Below are positions 44,449 through 53,513 of a DNA stretch of 64,000 bases, piece by piece (position 1 is the first letter of the stretch; every line of letters starts with the position of its first letter). Location of the stretch: assembly GCF_019320115.1 (NCBI RefSeq), contig NC_089584.1, positions 77,877,260 to 77,941,259 on the forward strand, written 5' to 3'. The translations under genes and the position numbers were made by a program. The stretch comes from Miscanthus floridulus. Its lineage: Eukaryota; Streptophyta; Magnoliopsida; Poales; Poaceae. A model generated the notes under the pieces. That model was not told the DNA's origin and searched no databases. It saw nothing but the letters and a program-made list of their open reading frames with translations.

Positions 44449-44633
44449 GACGCATTCTTCACTCAGGCCGCAGTGGCCGCAGATGAAGCAGAGGCCGCTT
44501 ACTACAAGCGACAGACAGGTCAGATAAACACAGGTGAGCCTAGCTACAGCAACAGGGTTGTAGATGACTGGTACTCGGATGATGAGTTGCTTACTCAGTA
44601 CGTTTCAGACTGAGGATTTGGAAGTGCATTTGC

Positions 44634-45144
44634 CCCTAGGTTTGCTAGCCTTTTCACGCATTGACATCATCCTACGGTTGTATAATACATATATTGATGG
44701 ATACAATGAAACCCTAAGTGATGACGATTATTACGTTCAAAAATCTGACTAATACATACCGAATCGATGCGAAAAAACTAGGAGGGGAGCGAAGATACCT
44801 TGCTCTCGAAGATCTACGGATCAAATCAAAGTTTTCAAAGTCCAATATGCCGATTCGTGAGGTAGGGTGAAGTGGGGAGAGAAAAAACCCGAGAGGGAGG
44901 AGAAAGAAGAGGAAAAACGCTCGGGCAGGAAGGTTGTCCGGGGTTAAATGGCAGGGAGCTCGGCGTCTGCCATGTCATCTACCGTGTCCAGAAGCTCGGC
45001 GCCAGAGACGCTGATGCCGAGATGTGTTAGCTCAGCACCAGCATCAATAACGCCGAGATAAGGATCTATTTTCTGAATTCTTTCTGTCAGGGGTCTATTT
45101 GTGAGAAACTTTTAAAAAAAAGGGCTAAAATGTAAAAAAATCGG
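44634..45144 (-). repeat. Right terminal inverted repeat of the MULE
   Basis: Inverted copy of 30404-30955, with the tip CTAAAATGTAAAAAAATCGG. The first bases inside it directly follow the end of the zinc-finger reading frame. Confidence 0.88.
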
Positions 45145-45153
45145 TTGTTTGGC

Positions 45154-45765
45154 ACGAGCTCAACGCTGCAATCTGAATCCTCGGAAGTCGTCGGGTTCTT
45201 TTCTTCTTGTCTGTTAGGCGAGGCTGATCGAAACCTGCAGGGAAGTGGACCTGGAGGCGGGTGGGCTTGGTGACTTTGCCTTTGCGGCTGTAGTGGAGCT
45301 CACATGACCATTTGTTTTCCAAATAATTTCTGAACTTTGCAGCTCACAAATGTGACACTCCAGCTCAAGTTCTTCGCTAAATGCTTGTTTGGTGACGCCT
45401 GTTTCTTTATAGTTCAGAGATTGGTCACACAAGAAGCTTCTTCCTGCTGCTGATCAATCATCAAGCAGTGCCAGTTCAACCAATGTTCATCTGGAGCCTG
45501 GTTTCTTATGGCATATAGACACATTAAAACTCGGGACATCATGAACTTACAGCAGGCCAATAAGTCTGAAATAATTTGTTTCAAATGCAACACTATTATT
45601 CTTTCATCACTGTCAATACTCAATACATGTATATAATGTAACGTGCTGATAATAGTACACAGTATAAACATGACCAACCCTGTCTTATTGCAAGCAAATT
45701 CCAGGAGCAGCAATTTGACACAACAAAATACAACAAATCCCACTGCGGAATGGAATACACTCACT
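45154..45765. other. Intergenic DNA downstream of BAHD gene 2
   Basis: I see no gene. It contains the presumed 3' untranslated region and terminator of BAHD gene 2 (minus strand) and runs to the MULE target duplication. Confidence 0.5.
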
Positions 45766-48443
45766 CTATGCATGCTTCTGTAACTCCTCGCTGAACACGG
45801 CAGAGTGCTGCCCTTCCACGCACTGCAGCACCAGCCTGATGCCCTGCTTGGGCTTGGGCGGCTTCAGGTACACAACGGAGGGAACGATGTTAACGTCGTC
45901 GTTCAGGGTGAACACGTAGCTTGGCTCGCCGAACCCGTAGTCAACCTCGTTGAAACCCACATGGCTCCAGTCAGTCACAACGAGGGTGCCATAGTCCAGC
46001 GACACGTTGTAGTGGTTCTCCTTGGCGCCGCCGCTCAACCAGTCAAGGAACCTCGATGACAGAGCTTCCTTGGCTTCCCTGATCGCGGTCACGATCTCCA
46101 CCAGTGAAGCTTCCTTCACCTCCTGGCTGGTCTTGGTGAGGCCACCTGGGTACACACAGTTCCCATAGTAGCCTTCGACCGAGGGCAGCACATTGCTCAG
46201 CAGGTGGCGAGTGCTGGCTGCAAAGCCCAGGCGAACCTCAGCATCAGGTGCAAAGTCGACTGCCAAGGCGCGACATTTGAAGATTATGGCAGTGACCACG
46301 TCAAAAGTGGAGCACTTCTGATTGGTTTCACTTGCAACCTGGTCCTTCACACGCTTGATGCTGTCCAGAGAGATCTCAACAACTGACTTCTCAAAGTTGA
46401 ATGCGGTGAATGACGGTGGCGGGCCTAGGGGTGGCTTAGGTGGGTTGGGGATGGCATCCCGAGCCCAGATTGGCTTGATCGATGGCTCAGGGAGGCCCCT
46501 AGCCATCTCACCAACTGCTTTCAGAAATTGTGCAGCACCCTGCCCATCAAACACCAAGTGACTGAAGCAAATGCCCACAGCAAATCCACCACATGTGAAC
46601 TTTGTAACCTGAACATAGCGAAAATAGCAGCGGGTTAATCAACTAAATAAAATGTAAATTCAGCAACTAGTCCTCAAACTAAGGATGTGCGTTTCTGGCC
46701 TCCAATAGGGAAAATTTTGAGAACATGCTCATAGCATGCTAGTAAGACCCCTGGTTATCACAATGAAAGCCCCCTTGCTGTATGCTCCCCATGGTCATGG
46801 GGCAGTCTCTAAAGCGAAAACATGTGTGTAGTAGCCAGCTTTCAGGGGCTTTTCCCGACCTTAAGTGCAATGCCTTCATGATGTTTCTCTCCTGGGTCGA
46901 GTTTTTTTTTTCCAGCAAAATTCTACTCTGCTGTCTGAGTATAGGACACATGCCAAAACCTATATCTCTTAGGCATATAAGCTTCAACAATAACAGGTAG
47001 TTCCCCTCCAACAGGGTATGCTTCCATCTAAGGCCTTGTTCGTTTCATCCCTAAACCATGGGGATTGGGGGAGATTGGAGAGGATTGAGGAGGATTTTGA
47101 CTTGTAGCATGTAGGGGATATAATCCTCCTCCATCCCTCACAATCCCCTTGGTTTTGGGGCAAAACAAACAGGGCCTAAATGAACTTTGGGCTACATAAC
47201 TGGAAAATAAATATTCAAACCACATTCTAGATTCAGGGATCATCATTCAACTTTTAGATGCTCGAATACAGTTTTGCTCTAATGCAAAAGAAAACGACAG
47301 TTGTTTCATGATTTTGTTATATGGTTTGCTACCAACAAGGCAACAATCTGTAGTGAATGCTAAAAATTTGGCTGAATGCACTGCTAGTCAACGAGGTAGG
47401 CAGCAACAGCAAATATAGAATACCAATCAATACTTGGCTTCCATCCTTGGAGAAACCATCCTGCCCTGCCTACTTCTGATGAAACCATTAGCACTGCAGC
47501 AGCATTCCCTACCAGGCTACCACTAATTATAAGCAGCTACCAGTGAGGTGCTGCGGCTGCAACCCCTTCAACACATCCCTGAAACCACAGCAGCTGCTGG
47601 CTGCAGCAACACCAACTTTAGCTCAAGTGAACGCAACCAGAAGCATGCTAATGTTTTCTGAGATGGTTGCTATCGATGGTGTTAGCTTAGATCAGTAGAT
47701 CAGCTCAAACAATTGTGGCCAATTGTCCATGATACAGTCACTCGCAGTTGCATCGATCTATTTTGAGGCAGACGGTGATGACACATTGTGCTTCACACCT
47801 TTTATTTACGGTTGTATTGTTGCAAGCCATGATTTACTAGTCAACGTTAGTCAACACCCTGCTTCCGCCTCAGATCCACAGACCGAACACTAAACCCCCT
47901 CAGATCCAGACCAAAACTTGCGTCCCAAATTTACTAGCCGAAATGATCAGAAGTGAGGGGACTAAAGCAGCAGGCAATGGGAATCGGACTGACCTGCGCA
48001 AGCAGCAGGGTGTCCTCCACGCGCACCCCGGCCGGCGGACGCGGGAGCAGCTCCTCCTTGGGGATGCACAGCGGGCGCTCGAGGTTCCGCGCCTCCTCGA
48101 GGGAGCAGCTGGCCTCGGCCTCCACGAACCACACCCCTTCCCCCGTGCACTCGATCTCAGGCTCCCCCGGGACGGGCTCGGCGATGCGGCCGGCGACGGG
48201 GTAGTACGGCACGAGCGCCTTGGCGAAGCCCTCGCGCATGGCCGCGATCGCAGAGGAGGCGCTCCGGTCCTCCTTATTCCCCGACGTAGGGGCGGGGAAG
48301 ACCTGGATGAAGTCGACGGAGACGCGAACGGCGGCGGTCTTGTCGATGGAGGAGAGCGGGAGGGAGCCGCCCGGGGTGGGCCCCGCCGGCGGGACCAGCG
48401 ACGGCGGGGACTTGGTTACCGTGGGCGGCGGCGCGGCGGCCAT
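45766..48443 (-). CDS. BAHD acyltransferase 2 (430 aa; two exons: 48443-47994 and 46608-45766)
   Basis: Same enzyme family and layout as gene 1. Exon 1 (150 codons) begins MAAAPPPTVTKSPPSLV and includes LPLSSIDKTAAVRV. Exon 2 is again 280 codons plus TAG, the same length as in the paralogue. Catalytic HLVFDG is at His167 and Asp171, and DYGFG at 373-377. The intron of 1385 bp (GTCAGT..CAG) is in phase 0 at the identical site after LLLAQ. I chose the ATG at 48443 because it aligns with the start of gene 1; an in-frame ATG at 48638 would add 65 residues with no counterpart there. No damage is seen. GC content is lower in exon 2 than in gene 1. Substrate unknown; a hydroxycinnamoyl-CoA transferase of the grass-specific clade is plausible. 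The genes are in the same orientation, a tandem duplication. Confidence 0.93.
46609..47993 (-). other. Intron of BAHD gene 2, 1385 bp, containing a MITE
   Basis: Minus-strand ends are GTCAGTCCG and GCTATGTTCAG. It is over ten times longer than the same intron in gene 1; a Tourist-like MITE accounts for 145 bp of it. The rest is AT-rich, with no gene. Confidence 0.9.
47032..47176. mobile_element. Tourist-like MITE in the intron of BAHD gene 2, 145 bp
   Basis: Ends GGCCTTGTTCGTTT and AAACAAACAGGGCC are inverted, and TAA flanks both sides (47029-47031 and 47177-47179). The interior has near-palindromic CCATGGGGATTG / CAATCCCCTTGG arms. Confidence 0.88.
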
Positions 48444-48619
48444 TGCCGAGGCAGGCGGTGGTGGGTCGGGGTGGATCTCCGGAGGTACAGATACGCCGGG
48501 GAGGAGGAGGTCGCGGGAAGAGGTGATTAGTTTGGTTTGGTGCGGCTTAATTTCAGACTTCGACGAAGCAGGACGCTGACAACAACCGACGACTTTCGGT
48601 AGTTGGGCTTTGCCGCTTT

Positions 48620-49258
48620 TTCTTTGGCCACAGGACACTACTGTTTTATTAGGGTCTGCTTACTGGCGCTCAGGCTCTATTCAAGAAAAATGGCTTTTTT
48701 TTTCAGAGTGAAAACTTTTGAAAAATATTTAGCAGAATGGCTTCTTCTATATTTTTTAGCTAGAGGACATTACTGTTTTATTAGGGTCTGTTTCCTGGCG
48801 TTCCAGTTCTATTCAAGGGAAATGGTCTTTTTTAGAGTTAAAACTTTTGAAAAATATTTAGCAGAATGGCTTCTTTTGTTTTTTTGGCCACGGGACATTA
48901 TTGTTTTATTAGGGTCTGTTTACCGGCGCTCCATCTCTATTCAAGAGAAATAGTCGATTTTAAGTTAAAACTTTTGATATTTAGTCGAATGGTTTTTCCT
49001 GTTTTTTTGCCATAGGACATTTCTGTTTTATTAGGATATGTTTATTGTGCTCCAACTCATATTCAAGAGAAATGACTTTTTTTGGAGTTAAAACATTTGA
49101 AAAATATTTGGCAGAATGGCTTCTTCTGTTTTTTTTTGCCATAGGACATTACTGTTTGATTAGGGTCTGTTTACCTACGCTCCGGCTCTATTCAAGAGAA
49201 ATGGTTTTGTTTTAAGTTAAAGCTTTTGAAAAATATTTAGCAGAATGACTTCTACTTT
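48620..49258. repeat. Minisatellite of five about 128-bp units upstream of BAHD gene 2
   Basis: The anchor GGACAYTACTGTTTTATTAGG begins at 48633, 48765, 48893, 49015 and 49144, with spacings of 132, 128, 122 and 129. Each unit continues with GGGTCTGTTTAC, CTCTATTCAAGAGAAATGG, AAAACTTTTGAAAAATATTT and AGCAGAATGGCTTCT. The first unit begins about 180 bp upstream of the BAHD start codon, so the array lies in its promoter region. Confidence 0.93.
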
Positions 49259-49723
49259 TTTCTGAAATGAATGAAAAGTGTATCTATGGCACATGTTATT
49301 TTTGCACCACGTGTGGAGAACTACGATGTGAGTAAATATTATGGCCCCGTTCGTGTGGTCTTAAACCCGGCTTGATTCGCTTCTTTTTTCATCCGGAACA
49401 GTGTTTTCCTCTCACAAATTCCTCCAGATTTATCCAGATTCCTCCAGAATTCCTCCAAAATTTTTCGGTGAATTTGGAGAGTGGTAAGGGCACGCCACTT
49501 TACAATATAACACACAAGCAGCTACTTGCATGAATCGTCTAGGCATCTTTCCACGCACCAAATTTGTTTTTTTAGGTTTGTTAGAACAGTTCTAACAAAA
49601 TGCACTGCACTGCAGAGAAAAATTGAGACGCCTCTTAGTTGCTGGTGTGTGCTCATCTCTGCCAATGTCCATGATCGCTCCTCCATTTGGCAAATCATCT
49701 AGGAGGCGCAGGAGGTCGGAGGT
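49259..49723. other. Intergenic DNA with a partial Tourist-like end
   Basis: GGCCCCGTTCGTGTGGTC at 49343 resembles a Tourist left terminus, followed by CCGGAACAGTGTTTTCCTCTC. I find no matching right terminus, so it may be truncated. The segment 49430-49480 has repeated ATTCCTCCAGA phrases. No gene was seen. Confidence 0.4.
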
Positions 49724-50275
49724 AAAGATGGCAACGGGCACAAAATATCCATGTGCCCGCAAATAGAAAACCCGATGGGCATGGATATGGGTTTAAGTTT
49801 ATGCCCACGGGCACGGACATGGGTGTGATTCTAAACCTGATGGATATTTGCTCATGGGCATGGAAAAATGATATCCGCACCCGCAAATCCGCTAGACCCA
49901 CGCCAATGACCCTATAAGTCTATATACGGTTGTATGTCTTTATTCGTGTTAATTTGTGATGACTTGAGATACACTAATATAGACGTACTTTTGATTACTC
50001 TTGTATGGTCAATGTGTCATATTTTATCTAATGTTGAGATATAGACGTTTATTTTTTGATATATTATTTCTTACTTGCTATTAAGATATGGTTGGGTGCT
50101 TTGTTGCTTCATTTTTGCGGGTATACGGGTGTGCCCGCGGGCATGTGATATCCGCGGATAGCGGGTACGGGCATGGTTTTCTACCCGTGACGGTTAACGG
50201 GCGCGGGCGCGGGCACAGATTTTTGCTCGCGGGTATGGATATCTAGGGCTAGTATCCGCGCGGATTTTACCCGTG
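49724..50275. repeat. Fold-back-like repeat rich in GGGCA/CCCGC phrases
   Basis: The left part has ACGGGCACAAAATATCCATG and the right part has inverted counterparts (ATATCTAGG, ATCCGCGCGGATTTTACCCGT). Both arms repeat GGGCATGG, GCCCGCGGGC and GATATCCGC, and the centre is AT-rich. It looks like a hairpin-forming noncoding transposon of uncertain class. Confidence 0.45.
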
Positions 50276-50280
50276 TTGAG

Positions 50281-50470
50281 GAGGTTGGAGTTGGTGAAGA
50301 TTAGCAGAGTCCAGAATAATTTAGCTCATGAGTTGGCGCAGTTTAGCATTACGTCTAGGGAGTCTCGGTGCTTCTTTTTTTCTTGTTTTCTAGAGTGGGT
50401 TTCCTCACTCTCTTGTAAGGATATTACTTGAGTTTTAATTGATAAGTTTCCTTTTCTAAAAAAAAGAGAG
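50281..50470 (+). mobile_element. 3' end of a LINE (RNase H-like tail)
   Basis: One frame reads ELVKISRVQNNLAHELAQFS, typical of the last helix of the RNase H-like domain of plant LINE ORF2. It is followed by a short 3' untranslated stretch (CTTGTAAGGATATTACTTGAG) and an A-rich tail near 50458. The element is severely 5'-truncated. Confidence 0.6.
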
Positions 50471-51479
50471 TACTGTAGCTTTATCACTTATCTCATCAGC
50501 TGTAGTATGGCAATGCCATGACCTCGAGGTGTGCTTGGCACCCATCAAGGCACAAAAGTAATATTAATTTACGGCACTATGGCATCTTCGTTTAAATTTT
50601 GAATGAGACATTGATTGTAAAATGGAATATCTATCTATCCTCCGTAATCACACTACTGACCCATGGATCATAAGCCAAGATCCCAGCCTGACATGCCACT
50701 ATCCAAATCAACCAGACCACGAGGCCACCATGGACTGGAACTAGTCCATGCCGATCACGAGCCTACATCGATTGATCTGCTCCATCTGGAGCTCGTTCTC
50801 ATGTACTCAATGGATTGGGCCACAAAACATGGGACGAACGAATGTTGCATTGGGCTTAGGTATCACATCTAAAAGCAAGGCAATAGTAGCAACATAGGGG
50901 GCATGGATTGCACCACAAAACTGTTAGCATATAGGAATTGGGGAGGAAGGGAAGACAGGCAGAGGAAGAGAGTAGGTAGCGTGAGATAGGATGAAGGATT
51001 AGTTCCGAGTATTTGGTATTCAATTCTTACTTGCCCTCTTCCAGGCTCTCTCTTACTCCGTACCCTCTTATACACCAGCATAGCTGGAGATCGACTTGCC
51101 CAGGCAGCGCAGCTGCCTCTATAGCCTACGGGTCAAGCCCAACGTGGCCTTGCATTCGGACGGCGTTCACGCTCACGCGTGCTGTCTCTTGGGTGATGCC
51201 GGACGGGCAACAGCACTTGGGCTTGCTCCAGATGCTATTTCTCCTTCAGTATCTTCAGTAACCATCCTGACAAAAACATGGGCCGAAGGTTCCACTGGGC
51301 TTCGGTATCACATACATAAGCAAGGCAATACCAGCAGCAGAGGGGGATCGAACAGAACCGAAGTTGTCTTCCTCCTATATCCAAAAGCTCTATGCGACTA
51401 TGCCTACCGTTCTCGCTGCATATCTCTGTTACTCATCATACTACTTCTTGAGTTTTGCGGGTGAGATAGCCTCTGCTTA
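50471..51479. repeat. Unassigned DNA with a 70-bp direct repeat
   Basis: ACATGGGACGAACGAATG..AGCAAGGCAATAGTAGCA (50826-50897) and ACATGGGCCGAAGGTTCC..AGCAAGGCAATACCAGCA (51277-51345) are imperfect direct copies about 450 bp apart. No convincing gene was found. Confidence 0.5.
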
Positions 51480-52076
51480 TGGTTTTTCTACGTGCCAGAG
51501 TCCTCTTCGGACTGGGAGTGTGGTAGACACCCGCCTGTGAAGCGTAGGTCCATGGCGGTGGCACACCCACGACATGTATCAAAACTTTATGTTATGTTAA
51601 GATTTCCACGCTAGACTCTGAGATATGTGATGTGTTATGACTAAGTGATGACCAATGTGTTGTAAACCTAAATATTCCTTCTAAATGTGTGAATTTGATG
51701 TGAATCATATGGTGTAATCTATATATTTGCAAAGGTCAGACAACTGTGTGTTATATGGGTAGCACAATAGGACGACCATACGGGTTGGGGGTTTAGGCTA
51801 GGTGTCGTCATTGAAAGACAACTTAGTTTAATCATTGGCTCGGACAGAAGGGGTCTTGACAATATTGTAGCTGACTAGGAAACATATATGTAAAACTGAT
51901 AAGGGGCGAAGTTGTTCTTGTAACCCTAACCTTTGGCTATATAAGGTGGGTAGGGAGCCCCATGATCGGTATATGATCTGATAATACACATCTCGTGTAC
52001 CAAGCACGAGCAATACAACAACAAACACAGAACATGGGATATTACTAATCTCTATTCCATGTACTCCCATCTAGTT
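51480..52076 (+). mobile_element. Probable LTR fragment
   Basis: CTATATAAGGTGGGTAGGG at about 51940, with CCCTAACC upstream and CAATACAACAACAAACACAG then GGGATATTAC downstream, is the usual TATA/leader part of grass gypsy LTRs. The boundaries are not clear, so it is probably truncated. Confidence 0.4.
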
Positions 52077-52278
52077 TCATGTACTACACAGCGCTCTATA
52101 CTTATTGCTAGTGACAAAAACACTAATAACTTCTCCTCGTAGGGCGGCGGAGGAGGGGAGGAAATATGATGTTGAAGGGCTATCTAGGAGAGGGAGGGCA
52201 GCAGGATTATGGGGAAGAGGGTAAACATTAGAATTTAAACCTTGACATCCAGCAAGGAGGCCTGCTATGTGGTGGTGT

Positions 52279-52420
52279 GCCTTTTTTCTCAAACACGTAT
52301 GAGACTTGAGAATCATTTCATTAAGTGAGAAGAAAAGAAGGAAAGTACAAAGGAGGGAGAAGAATCCCCCTCTGATCCCAAGGAAACACTAGACCATAGC
52401 AATTAGCCATCCACAACTAA
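52279..52420 (-). mobile_element. LINE 3' end, minus orientation
   Basis: Read on the minus strand it ends TTAATGAAATGATTCTCAAG then TTTGAGAAAAAAGG, the standard 3' terminus of grass LINEs. The coding part upstream (higher coordinates) is not recognisable. Confidence 0.5.
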
Positions 52421-52429
52421 CAAGACCTG

Positions 52430-53513
52430 TTGGTGATGTGCCTTGGTGAAAGAGATAGAAAAAGAGGGCAAGGAATAATAAAAAAATGCATTGAGTGGCT
52501 TAGTAATGCCCTAGAGGGATGGACCCAACTTGACCCCAACACTAGCGGGCTCATCGGTGCTGGTGCCAAACCTCCCAGCCCGCCCTCCCCATCCCCTCCT
52601 CCTCCTCCTCCCCCCAAACGACCCACCTCCATGCCGCCATGCGAGGATACCCCGCAGCACGCCTCTTCCCCATCACAACCACCGCCGCCGGCGGCCACCA
52701 ACCCGGCGGCGACGGCCCCTCCCCCTCCCCCCACGTCCCTGCTCCCTCCCCGACCACCACTAGCCCCGCTTCCGCCACTCCCTCATGTAGCAGTTCCGTG
52801 CCTATCGGATGCACATTCATTTCTCCGATGCCGCCGCCGCCGGCCGGTGTTTGGGACCCGCGGCCCTCCACGCCCCGTCCCCGGCGCCGACAACGCCAGG
52901 CAGCGCTGCCATGGCCACCACCAGCGTTGAGCCCATCCTCACCGGATACGCGAGATCTAGCGCTCCAGCACCGCCACCGACGCGAACGCCTCCGCCAGTA
53001 GCAGCAGCTTCGTGGTCATCCCCGCAGGATTCGACGCTCCACCTCCGTGGCCCTCCATACCACCGCCACCGCCGAGGCCAGGCTTTGCCACCACCCCATC
53101 CCCGCTGGTGATGACGCTGGGCCCCAATGTCGCGGCGACCACCAATGTTGAGCCTGCCCCTGCGGGATCTTACACTAGAGCACCTCCACAGATCCCCTCC
53201 CCGTCCCTACTGCTGTCAACACCGGTATCCACGCTCTCATTGTCCGTAGCTCTATTCTACCCACCTTCAAGAGGGCACACAAAGAGCCATCGGTGGGTAG
53301 ACGACGACGATGAGGAGTCCGACGAGGACCACCCCACATCCTACCTAGATGCTGTCCGTCGATCGACGAAGCCAGTAACTACATCCCCGATGCGCGTCCA
53401 AATTCGTTCAATTGTGGTTCTAGGCCGTGGCGGAGCAGACACTGGAAGGGATGGGTGAAGCCGGTGGAGTCACAAACGGCTGCATCCCTAGCTAGTGCAT
53501 GGCCTACCTGCTA
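52430..53513 (+). other. Proline-rich low-complexity stretch of uncertain origin
   Basis: A GC-rich segment is open in several overlapping frames. The plus frame from 52430 reads proline-rich (PPSPSPPPPPPPKRP), and one further on reads WVDDDDEESDEDHP then SYLDAVRRS near 53300. The latter recalls the start of plant LINE ORF1 proteins, so a degenerate LINE 5' part is possible. No frame continues through the whole, and I do not call it a gene. Confidence 0.25.

Larger units (their letters stand above)
31133..44613 (+). pseudogene. GRF-type zinc-finger gene carried inside the MULE, broken
   Basis: Likely exons are 31133-31333, 31414-31686, 31755-31972, 32056-32312 joined across the gypsy insertion to about 43983, and about 44105-44613, with GT..AG borders between them. 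The first part has CGFLAHVFQS, RCFYTC and RCFFFQWIDG, spaced like a GRF zinc finger (the expected C-x-C start reads YDC). A second finger-like part begins LCECDVKSNYGLVPS and continues KCRWKCYDG. Then come a basic helix (KKRQVIARKRRYAPDYV) and an acidic tail with three 23-residue repeats, ending TGA 44611-44613 right beside the right TIR. Damage includes TGA at 31492, TAA at about 31809, a one-base loss near 31949, TAA at 32281, TGA at 44323 and the 11.6-kb insertion. GRF fingers occur in DNA-repair and topoisomerase-linked proteins; the role here is unknown. Confidence 0.6.
30404..45144 (+). mobile_element. Mutator-like element (MULE) with long TIRs, split by a retrotransposon
   Basis: The ends are long inverted repeats (30404-30955 and 44634-45144). 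They are flanked by nine-base sequences TCGTTTGGC (30395-30403) and TTGTTTGGC (45145-45153), 8 of 9 identical, the target duplication size of Mutator elements. Removing the gypsy-like insertion (32318-43965) leaves an element of about 3.1 kb. It encodes no recognisable MULE transposase. Instead it carries an intron-containing GRF zinc-finger gene remnant, so it looks non-autonomous and Pack-MULE-like. It sits between the two BAHD paralogues. Confidence 0.85.

Noticed and set aside
47943..48530. A 195-codon plus-strand frame over exon 1 of BAHD gene 2
   Set aside because: Again an antisense product of GC-rich coding DNA. Low complexity, no domain.
52430..52930. Proline-rich 166-codon frame as a host extensin or formin-like gene
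   Set aside because: Several frames are open at once because of the base composition, no conserved domain follows, and LINE remains lie next to it.
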